From: Shewanella inventionis
GTDB taxonomy: Bacteria > Pseudomonadota > Gammaproteobacteria > Enterobacterales > Shewanellaceae
Direction of reading: 5' to 3'
Length of the DNA stretch: 64,000 bases
Assembly (NCBI RefSeq): GCF_014641855.1
Contig: NZ_BMII01000019.1
Coordinates: 1-64,000, forward strand
Part shown: positions 38,463-49,238 of the stretch, piece after piece
Layout of the letters: each line of letters starts with the position of its first letter
Position numbering within the stretch: the first letter of the stretch is position 1
Notes under the pieces: generated by a model
Database searches by the model: none
Told to the model about the DNA's origin: nothing
Seen by the model: only the letters and a program-made list of their open reading frames with translations
Translations under genes and position numbers: made by a program

Positions 38463-39897
38463 TTGAGGCTCCCTGAATTTGAGTTCGATTAATATAGTCG
38501 TCGACCTGACCACTTATCGCCATGACTTTGGCATAGGCCTGCATATAACGATATTGAGCGCCGAGCTGTTTGGTTTTTACCGCAGTTAAACTTAACTCGG
38601 CATCGACACGATCAATAGATGTGGATAACCCTTGGTTGAATGCTAATTCACGTAATCGAAGGTTTTCTGTGGCCAATGCAAGTGACACATCAAGCGCGTC
38701 AACCTCCTCTTTGGCTTGCAGCATTTGTCGGTAACTTTGATCAACCAATAAACTTAAATCTTGCCGGGTTTGGGCTTTGGTATACCGCGCTTGTAATAAT
38801 GCACTTTTAGCCGCCAGCACCTTACCACTGTGGCCGTCACGGCTGATAAGCGGAACACTCACACCAACGCCGACCAGCCAGTTGGGCTCCACTTGCGAAA
38901 ATAAACTGTCGTCTTCATACAAGGTGTAATTGCCGTATAAGTACACAGTTGGGTAATATCCGCCTTTTTCTAGGTCCACCAATCCGTTTGCTTGCGCTTC
39001 TTTGGCCTCAAGTAATGTTAACGCTGGGTGTTCACTTAAAGTGAGCTGACTTAACCGTGACAACGACGGTTGTTGCTCAAGCATAAATAAGTCTGTACTA
39101 GGATTCACCTTTGGTACATGCAGCATTCGCGCTAACGCGATGTCGGCCATTTCATATTGTCGCTTTGCCTTACCCCAATCCACTTTGGCGTTTTCGAGTG
39201 CGACTTGTGCATTGAGGCGCTCTACTTTGGCAATTTGGCCTTGCTGTTCAAGTTTTTCAGCGTGCGATACATGTAAGCTTAAGGAATCCACCAGCTGTTT
39301 TTGGGTTTCTGCTAACGTTTGCGTTACCGACACGGCATAGTATCGCTCAACTAATTGTAAAAATAACTCGCGTTGAGCTAGGGCAAACTCAGACTCTGAC
39401 TCTGATACCTGTGCAGCATGGATCCCTTGAGCTGCAGTAATACGCCCGCCTGTGTATATCGGCCACATGGCTTGTAAGCTGGCCCGAAACACGTCTTGTT
39501 CGGTAAATGGGGTTACATACATGGAGCTTGGAATGGTGGCCAATACTTCAGTAACGGCACTGGGTAATGAACTCACATCGAGTGATGCAAGCGGATTTAA
39601 ATCTTGTAAATCTAATTCAATGGGTTTTTCAAGGCGGGTGTAACTTCCGGCCACATTTAATGATGGATAATTTAACGCATCACCCGCGGCTTCTTTTGCT
39701 TTGGCACGATTAACAAGTTGATTTTTGGCCTGGAGTTGATCGCTCACGTGTAACAATTGCGACCAAGCTTGAGAAAAGCTCATGTTTTCAGCATACGCTA
39801 CACTGGTATTGGCTAACGCCGTGATACTCAAAACAGCCAAGCCTAGCACTCGCGTTAAGCGCCACACATATCGACCCATACTATTAGCTACAATCAT
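38449..39897 (-). CDS. TolC family outer membrane efflux protein
   Basis: The 482-residue protein has a signal peptide (about 1-37, ending SVAYA) and two OEP repeats of long coiled-coil helices, rich in Q, A and L (LVNRAKAKEAAGDALNYPSLNVAGSYTRLEK; LATENLRLRELAFNQGLSTSIDRVDAELSL). It forms the outer membrane exit of the export system. The start at 39897 is chosen because GAGGTGA precedes it by a few bases; the open frame continues 35 codons upstream without signal-like sequence. It is the first gene of the operon, and its promoter should lie in 39898-40122. Confidence 0.9.
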   Translation of the reverse strand: MIVANSMGRYVWRLTRVLGLAVLSITALANTSVAYAENMSFSQAWSQLLHVSDQLQAKNQLVNRAKAKEAAGDALNYPSLNVAGSYTRLEKPIELDLQDLNPLASLDVSSLPSAVTEVLATIPSSMYVTPFTEQDVFRASLQAMWPIYTGGRITAAQGIHAAQVSESESEFALAQRELFLQLVERYYAVSVTQTLAETQKQLVDSLSLHVSHAEKLEQQGQIAKVERLNAQVALENAKVDWGKAKRQYEMADIALARMLHVPKVNPSTDLFMLEQQPSLSRLSQLTLSEHPALTLLEAKEAQANGLVDLEKGGYYPTVYLYGNYTLYEDDSLFSQVEPNWLVGVGVSVPLISRDGHSGKVLAAKSALLQARYTKAQTRQDLSLLVDQSYRQMLQAKEEVDALDVSLALATENLRLRELAFNQGLSTSIDRVDAELSLTAVKTKQLGAQYRYMQAYAKVMAISGQVDDYINRTQIQGASNADQ

Positions 39898-40122
39898 AAT
39901 CACCTCTAGAGCTTTTGCTCTATTCCCTGATGAATTATACCCTGTATCGCGTTTTTTATCAGCCACCCATTGCACAAACTCACCAAAACAATATTCAATC
40001 AAAATTGATGAGTTTACATTAAACCCATCAATGTGCTGTTACCATTTCGATTAAATATCTAAACAATCACAGTTACTTAGACTTTTAAGTTTGAGGTGCA
40101 TTATTAAAATATTGGTATTAGA

Positions 40123-41571
40123 TTATGCGGTGCCGCCTACGGTTAACCGGTCAATTTTTAATGTGGGCTGGCCAACGCCAACAGGCACACTTTGACCATC
40201 TTTGCCGCAAACACCTACGCCTTTATCCAAGGCTAAATCATTACCTACCATTGAGATTAATCCCATGGCTTCTGGGCCGTTACCAATTAAGGTCGCACCT
40301 TTAATAGCTTGCGTGACTTCACCATCTTCAATTAAGTAGGCTTCTGAAGCTGAGAACACAAATTTACCTGAGGTAATATCTACTTGTCCGCCACCAAAAT
40401 TAGGTGCATAAATGCCTTTTTTAACTGACTTAATAATGTCGGCAGGGTTAGTGTCACCCGCATTCATATAGGTGTTGGTCATTCGAGGCATGGGTAGGTG
40501 AGCATATGATTCGCGGCGACCATTACCGGTAGGCGCCTGGCCCATTAATCGAGCATTGAGTTTATCTTGCATGTAGCCTTTTAAAATACCATTTTCAATT
40601 AAAGTGGTTTTTTGGCTTGGCACACCTTCATCATCAATGCTTAACGAACCGCGGCGGTTTTCAATTGTGCCATCGTCTACAACTGTGACTAATGTTGATG
40701 CAACCTGCTTACCGATTTTGCCACTAAATGCACTGCTGCCTTTGCGGTTAAAATCACCTTCTAGGCCATGGCCAACGGCTTCGTGCAATAATACGCCTGG
40801 CCAGCCACTGCCTAATACCACTGGCATTTCACCCGCTGGAGCATCTATGGCATTGACGTTAACTTGGGCCTGACGCACAGCTTCACGGGCAAACTCAAAA
40901 CTTTGTGGTAAACCGGCGTCATCAGTGGCTAAAAACACACTGTAGTCATGACGACCACCGCCACCAGCACTGCCGCGCTCACGTTTGCCGTTATCGTCTA
41001 AAATAACGCTGCAATTAAAGCGCACTAAAGGGCGAATATCTGCGGCTAATGTTCCGTCGCTTGCGGCAATCAATATCTCTTCATGTACGCCAGATAAGCT
41101 TACAACAACCTGAATAATACGGCTGTCCAGACTACGAATGTAGGCATCGGCTTGTTTAAGTAAATCAATTTTTTTAACTTCATCCATTGCCGCTATTGGA
41201 TCGGCACTGTCGTAGAGTTTATGTGCGGTTTGACGTTTGAACGCTTGCACTTTATGTTGCTGACCGGCACTGGCGATGCCACGAGCGGCTTTCGCGGCGG
41301 CATCAAGTGCCACTGGAGTGATTTCATCGGCGTAAGCAAAACCGGTTTTTTCACCGCTAATGGCTCGCACTCCAACACCGCGTTCAATATGAAAACTGCC
41401 TTCTTTTACTATGCCATCTTCTAACACCCACGACTCATGGCGACAACCTTGAAAATACATATCTGAAAAATCAATATTGTGTTGATGAATGGTATTTAAG
41501 TAACCTTGCAGTCCATCTAAGGTTAATCCATCGTGCAATAAGCTTTGCTCTACTTGAGTTAAAAATGGCAT
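40123..41571 (-). CDS. tldD: Metalloprotease TldD
   Basis: TldD is the zinc-bearing partner of PmbA/TldE. The 482-residue protein contains the HEAVGH motif (starting at H263) in a tunnel-forming domain, with flanking [20 protein letters not shown], and the C-terminal family segments [18 protein letters not shown] and [19 protein letters not shown]. It is the last gene of the rng-yhdP-nitrilase-tldD series on the minus strand, matching E. coli gene order apart from the inserted hydrolase gene. pmbA lies about 11 kb away on the same strand. Confidence 0.97.
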   Translation of the reverse strand: MPFLTQVEQSLLHDGLTLDGLQGYLNTIHQHNIDFSDMYFQGCRHESWVLEDGIVKEGSFHIERGVGVRAISGEKTGFAYADEITPVALDAAAKAARGIASAGQQHKVQAFKRQTAHKLYDSADPIAAMDEVKKIDLLKQADAYIRSLDSRIIQVVVSLSGVHEEILIAASDGTLAADIRPLVRFNCSVILDDNGKRERGSAGGGGRHDYSVFLATDDAGLPQSFEFAREAVRQAQVNVNAIDAPAGEMPVVLGSGWPGVLLHEAVGHGLEGDFNRKGSSAFSGKIGKQVASTLVTVVDDGTIENRRGSLSIDDEGVPSQKTTLIENGILKGYMQDKLNARLMGQAPTGNGRRESYAHLPMPRMTNTYMNAGDTNPADIIKSVKKGIYAPNFGGGQVDITSGKFVFSASEAYLIEDGEVTQAIKGATLIGNGPEAMGLISMVGNDLALDKGVGVCGKDGQSVPVGVGQPTLKIDRLTVGGTA

Positions 41572-41629
41572 TCAAATTCTCTTTAATTAATCACTAACGC
41601 GTTGTGCGAATGAGGTATGTAGCGCCGAG

Positions 41630-42466
41630 CTAAACAGGGGCTAATTGCGGCGCAATAAAACGGTTATGGCCAATAACAGGCATTTGTTGACGTATACGTT
41701 GTAGCTCACTGAGATCGACCTTAGCTTGTGCCCAACCGCACTCCGTTGCACGCTGGGCAATCACCCTGCCCCATGGATCAACAATCATACTGTGGCCCCA
41801 GGTTTCTCGGCTGCCTTGATTATGTTGCCCCCATTGGCCTGCGCCCAATAAATAGCATTGAGTTTCAATGGCTCTGGCCTGTAATAACACTTGCCAGTGC
41901 GCCTCGCCGGTTACTTTGGTAAAGGCAGATGGCAGGGCAATATAATCAGCCCCAGCTAAACGCAGCGCCCTAAACAAATCGCCAAAACGAATGTCATAAC
42001 AAATGGCAAGTCCCACTTTACCAAAAGGCGTATCTATGACACACAAATGGTTGCCAGGATGAAAGGTGTCACTTTCACGATAGGTTTTAGTGCCATCGGC
42101 AACATCGACATCGAATAAATGCAGTTTATCGTAATGACCTAGGGTGACGCCATGATCATCAAAAAAATAACAGCGACTAAACACTCTGCCATCATTAGCA
42201 CGCATCGGAATGGTGCCAGCAATAAGATACACTTGATACTGTTTGGCCATATTGGCCAACGCAGTTTTCAGCTCGCTTTGGTGTTCGCTACCGGCGTACT
42301 GCAATTGTTGACTTTCGTGGCCGCCAAACAACAAACAACATTCTGGCAATACCACTAATTGTGGCTCGTTAGGCTCTCGTGGTAATAACTTAAGCTGCGA
42401 GTCGATAAAAGCGAGGTTGGCTTGAACATCGCGGCTGCTCTGGCATTGTAATAAGCTGATTTGCAT
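41630..42466 (-). CDS. Carbon-nitrogen hydrolase, Nit1/YbeM-like amidase
   Basis: The 278-residue enzyme has the nitrilase-superfamily triad E42 (PECCLLF), K114 (KLHLFDV) and C156 (AICYDIRF). Sequence and length fit the Nit1/YbeM branch, whose known members hydrolyse deaminated glutathione; omega-amidase is a less likely alternative. The ATG has a strong AAGGAG site, yet the gene begins 77 bases inside the end of yhdP, in another frame. The two are therefore translationally or at least transcriptionally linked. Confidence 0.88.
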   Translation of the reverse strand: MQISLLQCQSSRDVQANLAFIDSQLKLLPREPNEPQLVVLPECCLLFGGHESQQLQYAGSEHQSELKTALANMAKQYQVYLIAGTIPMRANDGRVFSRCYFFDDHGVTLGHYDKLHLFDVDVADGTKTYRESDTFHPGNHLCVIDTPFGKVGLAICYDIRFGDLFRALRLAGADYIALPSAFTKVTGEAHWQVLLQARAIETQCYLLGAGQWGQHNQGSRETWGHSMIVDPWGRVIAQRATECGWAQAKVDLSELQRIRQQMPVIGHNRFIAPQLAPV

Positions 42467-45400
42467 ATTGTGCTCCTTGAAGCGTCACGACACTGGCGAT
42501 GGGAACGCCTGAATCAACCTTGGGCGCTTCTGCTTTAGGTGTCAGGTTTTGCTGTTCTATATTCTGTTCTTTAGTCGGCATAGTCTGGCTCCCATCCGTT
42601 ATGGTTTCATCGGGCCTGGGTAATATAGCCTCTGGAATTTCAATCTCTTTGCTTTTACGCTCTAATTCTTCAAGTTGAGGATTGTCCATGGTCCCTGTCA
42701 CCCGAAAACGTATTTCTGAAATCACCTCTATCACTGGTTCTAACACTTTGGTCAGTGCAAAAGCGCCTAGACCCATGGTCCACGCACTGGTACTGAGCAA
42801 TACCACGGTAGGCACACTTGAGGCCAGTTGCGGCACAAAACGGATATCATAATTAAGGCTTTGGGTGGTTAAGTCGGTAAAACCTCTTACTTTCATATTA
42901 CCGGCTATGGCATCCATTTCTGTGTCGGTGGTTTTGACAACACCATTATCAATGGCTAAATTGCCGGTAAATGCATTGAAATACAGCCCTTGACCAAATA
43001 CGTCTGAAAAGTCTAACGACAATTTACGCAATAATGAATCCAAACTAAACAACGAAAACACCCTGGCACCTTTGTCACTGATTTCAGATAAATACCCCTT
43101 GCCTATGTCAAACTTTAGCTGACCGTTTAAGGTATCAAGTGAAAAATGATACGGGGCTGCGAGCCACGACACGTTACCGCTTAGCATTAGTGGAGAATCT
43201 TTAAGCCCTGGGTTAATACCTAAGGTTGTTGATAACTCATCAAATTTTTCTGCCTGAAGTTTAAGTTCAAACTCTGTGCTGTCTGCTCCGTCTTTGAGTA
43301 ACCATTGGCCATTTGCTTGCAAAGATAGCCTTGGTTTGGTCAAAGAAAGCGTTGTAAATTGATAACCTTGGTCGGTGGGCAGGCCTTGCAACATTAAGTG
43401 CCCCAAAGGCAGCTCATCAAAACTAAAATCGTCAACCTCTACGGCCAATGTAGGCAGTTGCATCACTATGCTAGCGTGTTGAATGTCATCGAGCTGTTCG
43501 TTTTGTGGTGTTAGCTGTTTTGGCGACGATAAGAAAAGTTTCTTTGCAGCAACCTTAATCCCCTGTTCACGCCAATTTGAGTATAAATCAATTCTACCGT
43601 TAAACTGTTGTGAAATGGCATCAAAGCGCCATGCGCTGTCTGTCGGCTCAGCGTCAAATTGCAGTTCATCAAACGTTTGCCCCAGTACATTAAGTTGAGC
43701 CACATTGGCGTGGATCCCCACTAATGGCGGCAGCACTGCTTGTGTAGTATCGTCAATTGCAACGGCTGAATTTGCTGCAATAATACTGGGTATTTCAGTG
43801 TCGGTTAAAATACGATCGCGCACTGATGAAGCTATCACTTCTGGTTCTGCTACTGCGCTAAAACGTTTAATCAGTGGCAGCCATTGCGCTAATTCTACTT
43901 TGGGTAAGTCGAGGTGTAGGTGGCCAAATTGTTTCTTGAGTTTGTCGCCGACTTTAAATTGTCGCCCAACCATCACATCATAAAATGCGAGTTGTCCGCC
44001 ATTTTCAGCGTTAAATCCGCCCCAAAACTCCACCTCGTTGCCAAGTTTAATGCTCAGCGATGATTGCTTATTATCGCCAATCAGATCGGCGCGGAGTTTT
44101 TTAGGTTCAATGGCGGCTTTGGCGTAAGGGGCTGGTAAATCAAGTGCAACACCCAGCATGTCTGAATTTGCCGACACCTGTAAGCTGTATCCGCTTGGGT
44201 CAAAAACCATCGTTAGCGCACCATCCCACTCTAACTCGCCATGATACAAACCTGTCAGCGGATTTGTGAGCTCACTTGACAGGTTATCGAGATCCCAGCG
44301 CCCACCCATATCCACATTTAAGGCAAAATGTTCGTTTTGCTTACCTGTAGCAACACTGAATGTTAAGGGTTGCTCAAACAGTTGTGCCGTTATGTCTTTA
44401 GCTTCAATTAATTGATTAACAAAACTCACTTGCCCAGATACGTTTTCTAACTCAAGGCCGGGTGTGGCGATATACACCGGATTATCCACTAAATTCACTA
44501 GGCCTTTTATCTGTTGTTGACCACCACGATAAAGCGGAATGGCTAAGTCTAGTTTAACGCCAATAGGCTGTTTAATTTGCACAACATCTAGTGTGGCTCC
44601 CACTGAGTCTTTAAGCGGCGATAGATTAATCACATCGGTCGCAGCCTGAGCATCGGCTGTAATGTCTGCCTCAACCTTTAATAACGATGTGTGGCCTAAC
44701 TGAGGAATAGACACCCGAGCACCATCAACCACAACATTGCCTAATAAACCCTGGTCTAAGCGCAGATCCATCAGGGCGTTTTCAAATAAAGCAGATAAGG
44801 TTAACTCGCTGACTGCAGGCCAGTCGGGTTGAAATTGAAACAGTCCATCTTGCAATGTAAAAGCGGCTTGAAACACACCGCTGTGATCTTGATAAGGATA
44901 GCCACTAAGCTCGCCATGCCATAACACTTGAGCCTGATCGACTTTACCCGATTTTAACGCACCATTGAGGTAAGACACCAAAGCTGGGCTCATGGCCATT
45001 AATGGAAAATATCGGCCAGCATTGGCAACGTCAAAAATATCCATATTGGCTGCTAACGCTAAATGAGCTGTGTCATTTAACGCAATATTGACCCCTGCCT
45101 GTATTGCAATATCGGCATTACTTAAGCTGATGTTATCAATTGTAAGACGATGTTGAGCTAACGCGATACGGACATTAATTGCCTCACCTTGCAATGCAAG
45201 AGGCTGACTAAAACTATCGCCAAAATCAAATTGGTAAGCTTGTTGCGGTAGTGCAAAATCCAGTTGGTTATTTGCCCAGGTTAGGGTGAGATCAATAGGA
45301 TTTAAACCGGGCACGGCTCCATAGGGTTGCCATTGTAATTGTTTTACCTCAGCGCTAACAATAAACGGTTGTTGTGGGGGTTTGTATAACCTGATCGGCC

Positions 45401-46541
45401 CAATCGTTCCTTGTGGGTTAAGTTGTTGCCATGTATTGACTTGCGCTAAGCCTAAATCTGGGACCAGCGGCAACATGGGTTTTAATAATGGCGGTATAAG
45501 TTGATTGATATAACCAAACATTTCGCCGTTACGTGCAGCAAAAGCCATTGTTAATTGTGGCCAGGCTTGGTCATTTGTCGATAAGGCTAAATCGTGGCTT
45601 GCTAGTTTCCAACCGTCTTGCTCTGGCGTCCATTGTAAAACACCTGACTCAATGGCAAATTTTTGTTGGGTGTCACTATCGCGCCACTGCAACCAACTGG
45701 GTTTAAACACCAACATGCCATCACGAACTTTTCGATTGGCAAATGTCATCCAGGCATCAAGGTTGATGACCCCTTGAAACTCAATATTATCTAAATTGGC
45801 TTTTGCACTATGCTGACGAGAAGCCCATTCACCTAAATCCAGAGAGTCAGCAGAAACGTACAATTGCCCAGCAATAGACTCTGGTTGATAACCGTCGCCG
45901 CTAAGATCTATCTTAAGGATCAATTGCTCGTGTTTAGATTCAAGCTCATCAACATGGACCAAACCTTGTGCCTGATGGCGATTTTGACTGTTTTGCCACT
46001 CAAGGTTATCAATGTAAATTGGTCGGTAATCATGATCACGGCTAATGAGCTGTATTGAGGCATCTGTTATCGAAAAATGCCCTAACTGCTCCAATAACAA
46101 GCCATAGAGCCAATCTAAGTTAGTCGTGGATTGCGAGTGTTCAGCACCGTCTGCTATTTGATCAAGATTAATGGCAATACTCACACCATCAAATATTACG
46201 GTTTCAACTTGTGGGCTAAGAGTAAAAACAGATTGCCAAAAATCGAGCTTAATGTGGACATTTTCACTAATTACCGTGATCGGCATTAACTCTTGTGGCG
46301 GCAGGTTTAAGTTTTTGATGCTTAATGCGGGACCAAACGCTTGCCACTGGGCATTCAATTGATCCATTTGCACTTCTAGTTGGTACTCGGTATGTAAATA
46401 GTTAACTAATTCAGTACGCACTTCAGGAATATGGGGCAACAAACCACGAATAAGGCTAACAACCAGTGCAAATAGCACCAGCGTGATTGCCAAAATTTGC
46501 CAACAGATCCTGTTGATGCTCATTGCCCGAATTGTTGACAC
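42390..46541 (-). CDS. yhdP: AsmA-like phospholipid transport protein YhdP
   Basis: The 1383-residue protein has one N-terminal membrane helix (about 15-32) and then a very long periplasmic beta-rich body of the DUF3971/AsmA-like kind. YhdP forms a bridge for phospholipids to the outer membrane, together with TamB and YdbH (known in E. coli). The C-terminal AsmA-like segment is clear (SLDSLLRKLSLDFSDVFGQG; FTGNLAIDNGVVKTTDTEMD). The first codon is a GTG overlapping the stop of rng by one base; an ATG at 46523 is an alternative. The C-terminal about 25 codons overlap the nitrilase gene. Confidence 0.93.
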   Translation of the reverse strand: MSTIRAMSINRICWQILAITLVLFALVVSLIRGLLPHIPEVRTELVNYLHTEYQLEVQMDQLNAQWQAFGPALSIKNLNLPPQELMPITVISENVHIKLDFWQSVFTLSPQVETVIFDGVSIAINLDQIADGAEHSQSTTNLDWLYGLLLEQLGHFSITDASIQLISRDHDYRPIYIDNLEWQNSQNRHQAQGLVHVDELESKHEQLILKIDLSGDGYQPESIAGQLYVSADSLDLGEWASRQHSAKANLDNIEFQGVINLDAWMTFANRKVRDGMLVFKPSWLQWRDSDTQQKFAIESGVLQWTPEQDGWKLASHDLALSTNDQAWPQLTMAFAARNGEMFGYINQLIPPLLKPMLPLVPDLGLAQVNTWQQLNPQGTIGPIRLYKPPQQPFIVSAEVKQLQWQPYGAVPGLNPIDLTLTWANNQLDFALPQQAYQFDFGDSFSQPLALQGEAINVRIALAQHRLTIDNISLSNADIAIQAGVNIALNDTAHLALAANMDIFDVANAGRYFPLMAMSPALVSYLNGALKSGKVDQAQVLWHGELSGYPYQDHSGVFQAAFTLQDGLFQFQPDWPAVSELTLSALFENALMDLRLDQGLLGNVVVDGARVSIPQLGHTSLLKVEADITADAQAATDVINLSPLKDSVGATLDVVQIKQPIGVKLDLAIPLYRGGQQQIKGLVNLVDNPVYIATPGLELENVSGQVSFVNQLIEAKDITAQLFEQPLTFSVATGKQNEHFALNVDMGGRWDLDNLSSELTNPLTGLYHGELEWDGALTMVFDPSGYSLQVSANSDMLGVALDLPAPYAKAAIEPKKLRADLIGDNKQSSLSIKLGNEVEFWGGFNAENGGQLAFYDVMVGRQFKVGDKLKKQFGHLHLDLPKVELAQWLPLIKRFSAVAEPEVIASSVRDRILTDTEIPSIIAANSAVAIDDTTQAVLPPLVGIHANVAQLNVLGQTFDELQFDAEPTDSAWRFDAISQQFNGRIDLYSNWREQGIKVAAKKLFLSSPKQLTPQNEQLDDIQHASIVMQLPTLAVEVDDFSFDELPLGHLMLQGLPTDQGYQFTTLSLTKPRLSLQANGQWLLKDGADSTEFELKLQAEKFDELSTTLGINPGLKDSPLMLSGNVSWLAAPYHFSLDTLNGQLKFDIGKGYLSEISDKGARVFSLFSLDSLLRKLSLDFSDVFGQGLYFNAFTGNLAIDNGVVKTTDTEMDAIAGNMKVRGFTDLTTQSLNYDIRFVPQLASSVPTVVLLSTSAWTMGLGAFALTKVLEPVIEVISEIRFRVTGTMDNPQLEELERKSKEIEIPEAILPRPDETITDGSQTMPTKEQNIEQQNLTPKAEAPKVDSGVPIASVVTLQGAQYANQLITMPEQPRCSSQPRFYRLAA

Positions 46542-48031
46542 TACATCATCACCACATCATATTTGCTTTGAATGTATAAGGGCTCATTTTGCAGGCGGAT
46601 ACGTTTACCAATGTACACTTCAAGTTCGGCCAGCAAATGCGACTCATCACCACTTAAGCTCATGTAAACTGCCGGTGAGCAATACAATAAAAACTCATCA
46701 GCTTTGTAGGCTCTGTTTAACCGAATAATTTCTCTAAATATTTCATAAGATACGGTTTCGACGGTTTTCATCGTACCGGTACCCTGACACGATGGGCATT
46801 CACCACACACCACATGCTCAAGGCTTTCACGGGTACGCTTGCGCGTCATTTCAACCAAGCCTAGCCCCGAAAAACCACTCACACTGGTTTTAACACGATC
46901 AAGCGCCAATGCGGCATTGAGGCTTTCAAGCACTCGCGCTTTATGTTCATTGTTCATCATATCGATAAAATCGATAATAATAATGCCACCCAAGTTGCGT
47001 AAACGTAACTGTCTGGCAATGGCTTGCGTGGCTTCGAGATTGGTATTAAAGATGGTTTCTTCTAAATTACGATGCCCCACAAACGCACCCGTGTTGATGT
47101 CGACTGTGGTCATGGCTTCGGTTTGGTCAATAATTAAATAACCACCGGACTTAAGCTCTACTTTACGCCCAAGAGCCCGCTGTACTTCATTTTCAACATC
47201 ATACAATTCAAAAATAGGGGCTGGGCCTGCGTAATGCTCAATTTTGTCGGCAATTTCTGGCATAAATTCTTGAGCAAACTGTTGTAACTCAGCATAGGTC
47301 CGACGAGAATCGACCTGAATATGGTCAAGCTCGGTGCCGACAAAATCACGAATAATTCGCACGGGTAATGCAAGATCTTGATACAGTAATGTAGCGCCTT
47401 TACGTTTACGACGCTCGCTAACTTTGGCCCACACACGGCGTAAAAATGCCGCATCTTGTGCAAGCTCGTCTTCACCTATATTTTCTGCTGCTGTGCGGAT
47501 AATAAAGCCGCCATCATCGTCAACATAAGGCAGAGTGATGTTTTTAAGGCGCTGACGCTCTTCTTCAAGCTCAATACGTTGCGACACACCAACATGACTA
47601 GAGCCTGGCATAAACACTAAATAACGAGAAGGTAAGGTAATATCGGTAGTAAGGCGAGCGCCTTTAGTGCCAAGCGGGTCTTTAACCACTTGCACCATAA
47701 TATCTTGGCCTTGGCGCACGAGCTCAGCGATATCGCGCACCACAAAGTTGCCCTTTTCAACATCGGCAACACATTCTGTGTGGGGAACAATATCAGATGC
47801 ATGTAAAAACGCGGCTTTATCTAAACCAATATCCACAAAAGCAGCCTGCATACCGGGTAGCACGCGGCTAATTTTGCCTTTGTAAATATTTCCCACCAAG
47901 CCTCGTTTCATGCGACGCTCAATATGGACTTCTTGCAAAACACCGTGTTCAACCAATGCCACTCGCGCTTCTGTTGGCGTAACATTGATGAGCAGTTCTG
48001 TGCCTTTTTTACGTTGTGCTTTTATGTTCAT
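46541..48031 (-). CDS. rng: Ribonuclease G
   Basis: RNase G processes the 5' end of 16S rRNA and degrades some mRNAs. The 496 residues contain an S1 domain (about 40-125; GNIYKGKISRVLPGMQAAFVDIG), the nuclease core with metal-binding aspartates (TTVDINTGAFVG and IIIIDFIDM) and the zinc-link motif CGECPSCQGTG. The C-terminus (PLYIQSKYDVVMM) matches RNase G, and there is no RNase E-like degradosome tail. It lies between maf and yhdP, as in E. coli. Confidence 0.97.
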   Translation of the reverse strand: MNIKAQRKKGTELLINVTPTEARVALVEHGVLQEVHIERRMKRGLVGNIYKGKISRVLPGMQAAFVDIGLDKAAFLHASDIVPHTECVADVEKGNFVVRDIAELVRQGQDIMVQVVKDPLGTKGARLTTDITLPSRYLVFMPGSSHVGVSQRIELEEERQRLKNITLPYVDDDGGFIIRTAAENIGEDELAQDAAFLRRVWAKVSERRKRKGATLLYQDLALPVRIIRDFVGTELDHIQVDSRRTYAELQQFAQEFMPEIADKIEHYAGPAPIFELYDVENEVQRALGRKVELKSGGYLIIDQTEAMTTVDINTGAFVGHRNLEETIFNTNLEATQAIARQLRLRNLGGIIIIDFIDMMNNEHKARVLESLNAALALDRVKTSVSGFSGLGLVEMTRKRTRESLEHVVCGECPSCQGTGTMKTVETVSYEIFREIIRLNRAYKADEFLLYCSPAVYMSLSGDESHLLAELEVYIGKRIRLQNEPLYIQSKYDVVMM

Positions 48032-48114
48032 AGGCCACCAGTATAGAGGTCATGCTCCAATCGTAATATTGACAGCAGTTGCACCACCGTATGAAGACCG
48101 ATTAAAGCAAAAGG

Positions 48115-48702
48115 TTAAGTTTGCTGCATCATGCAGGCTAATAATTCTCGTGTTTCAACTAACGGTAAGCCCACTACAGCGGAATAACTACCCGTAATCG
48201 ACTTCACAAAACAGCCGCCCAATGCTTGAATGCCATAAGCGCCAGCCTTGTCCATCGGCTCACCCGAGGCGACATAGGCGTCAATATCGGTGGCTGATAA
48301 TGCACAAAAGCTTACTTGTGTTCTGCAAAGCCTGCTAAAAGTATGCTGACCATCGGTTAACGCAACGGCGGTCATCACCTCATGGGTATTACCTGACAAC
48401 AAAGCTAACATTCGCTTTGCGTCATTCGCGTCTATCGGCTTTCCTAAAATCACCCCATTAAGCACCACTATGGTGTCTGAGCCGAGCACTTTGGGCTGGT
48501 TAAGTTGAGTCGTTAACTTAAGCCCAGCGAGGGCTTTTTCGACTGCTAATCTGCACACATAGTCTTCAGCTAACTCGTTAGCTTTAGGCGTTTCGTCAAT
48601 ATCGGGCGCCACAAGTTGGAAACTAAAGCCAGGAAAGCTAAATCCTGCTTGCGCCAGTAATTCTTTTCTTCTTGGTGAGGTTGAGGCCAATACCCAAGTC
48701 AT
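48115..48702 (-). CDS. maf: Maf-like nucleoside triphosphate pyrophosphatase (YhdE type)
   Basis: The 195-residue enzyme should hydrolyse dTTP and UTP (YhdE-type activity) and so prevent misincorporation. The family signature [15 protein letters not shown] at the start and [11 protein letters not shown] with the catalytic aspartate are visible. [20 protein letters not shown] matches the Maf domain end. Position between mreD and rng is the same as yhdE in E. coli. Minus strand, 84 bases before rng. Confidence 0.95.
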   Translation of the reverse strand: MTWVLASTSPRRKELLAQAGFSFPGFSFQLVAPDIDETPKANELAEDYVCRLAVEKALAGLKLTTQLNQPKVLGSDTIVVLNGVILGKPIDANDAKRMLALLSGNTHEVMTAVALTDGQHTFSRLCRTQVSFCALSATDIDAYVASGEPMDKAGAYGIQALGGCFVKSITGSYSAVVGLPLVETRELLACMMQQT

Positions 48703-48746
48703 GTTAATTCACTCATTTTAGGCATTAAATCAGGATAAAAACCCGT

Positions 48747-49238
48747 TTAACGTACTTTATACCGACGACGGATGTTGCGTAAAATCCAGAATACCCACCA
48801 CCAAATAAACAAGCTAGATATCGCGGGTAAAAACATCGTTAAATCAAAAGGAGTTTCACCGACAACAACAAACTGTACCCAAAAGATCACCGCATGATAA
48901 ACACATATTAACCCAGCAATGACTAATGACTGTTGCCAGCGAGGATAGTTGCGTAGACGTTGACACAAAAGAACGACGATATAAATCACCAGCGATAACG
49001 CTAGTGAACGGATACCTAACGTTGCCCCAAGCAAAACATCGAGCATGACCCCAAGTACCCAAGCGGTTAAAATGCTATACCGATGCGGCAGCGCCATAGC
49101 CCAGTAAACCATAACCATCAATAACCAATCCGGACGCCAATGCTCAACCATGCTAGGTAACGGCATAATTTGAAACATCATTCCAATAAAAATAGTTAGC
49201 CATACAACGAGACGACCATTAGCGATGTGCGCACTCAT
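48747..49238 (-). CDS. mreD: Rod shape-determining protein MreD
   Basis: The 163-residue inner membrane protein has five to six helices and is part of the elongasome with MreB, MreC, RodA and PBP2. The sequence LVVWLTIFIGMMFQIMPLP and WRPDWLLMVMVYWAMALPHR match the family. It overlaps the end of mreC by 4 bases, indicating translational coupling. Confidence 0.95.
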   Translation of the reverse strand: MSAHIANGRLVVWLTIFIGMMFQIMPLPSMVEHWRPDWLLMVMVYWAMALPHRYSILTAWVLGVMLDVLLGATLGIRSLALSLVIYIVVLLCQRLRNYPRWQQSLVIAGLICVYHAVIFWVQFVVVGETPFDLTMFLPAISSLFIWWWVFWILRNIRRRYKVR

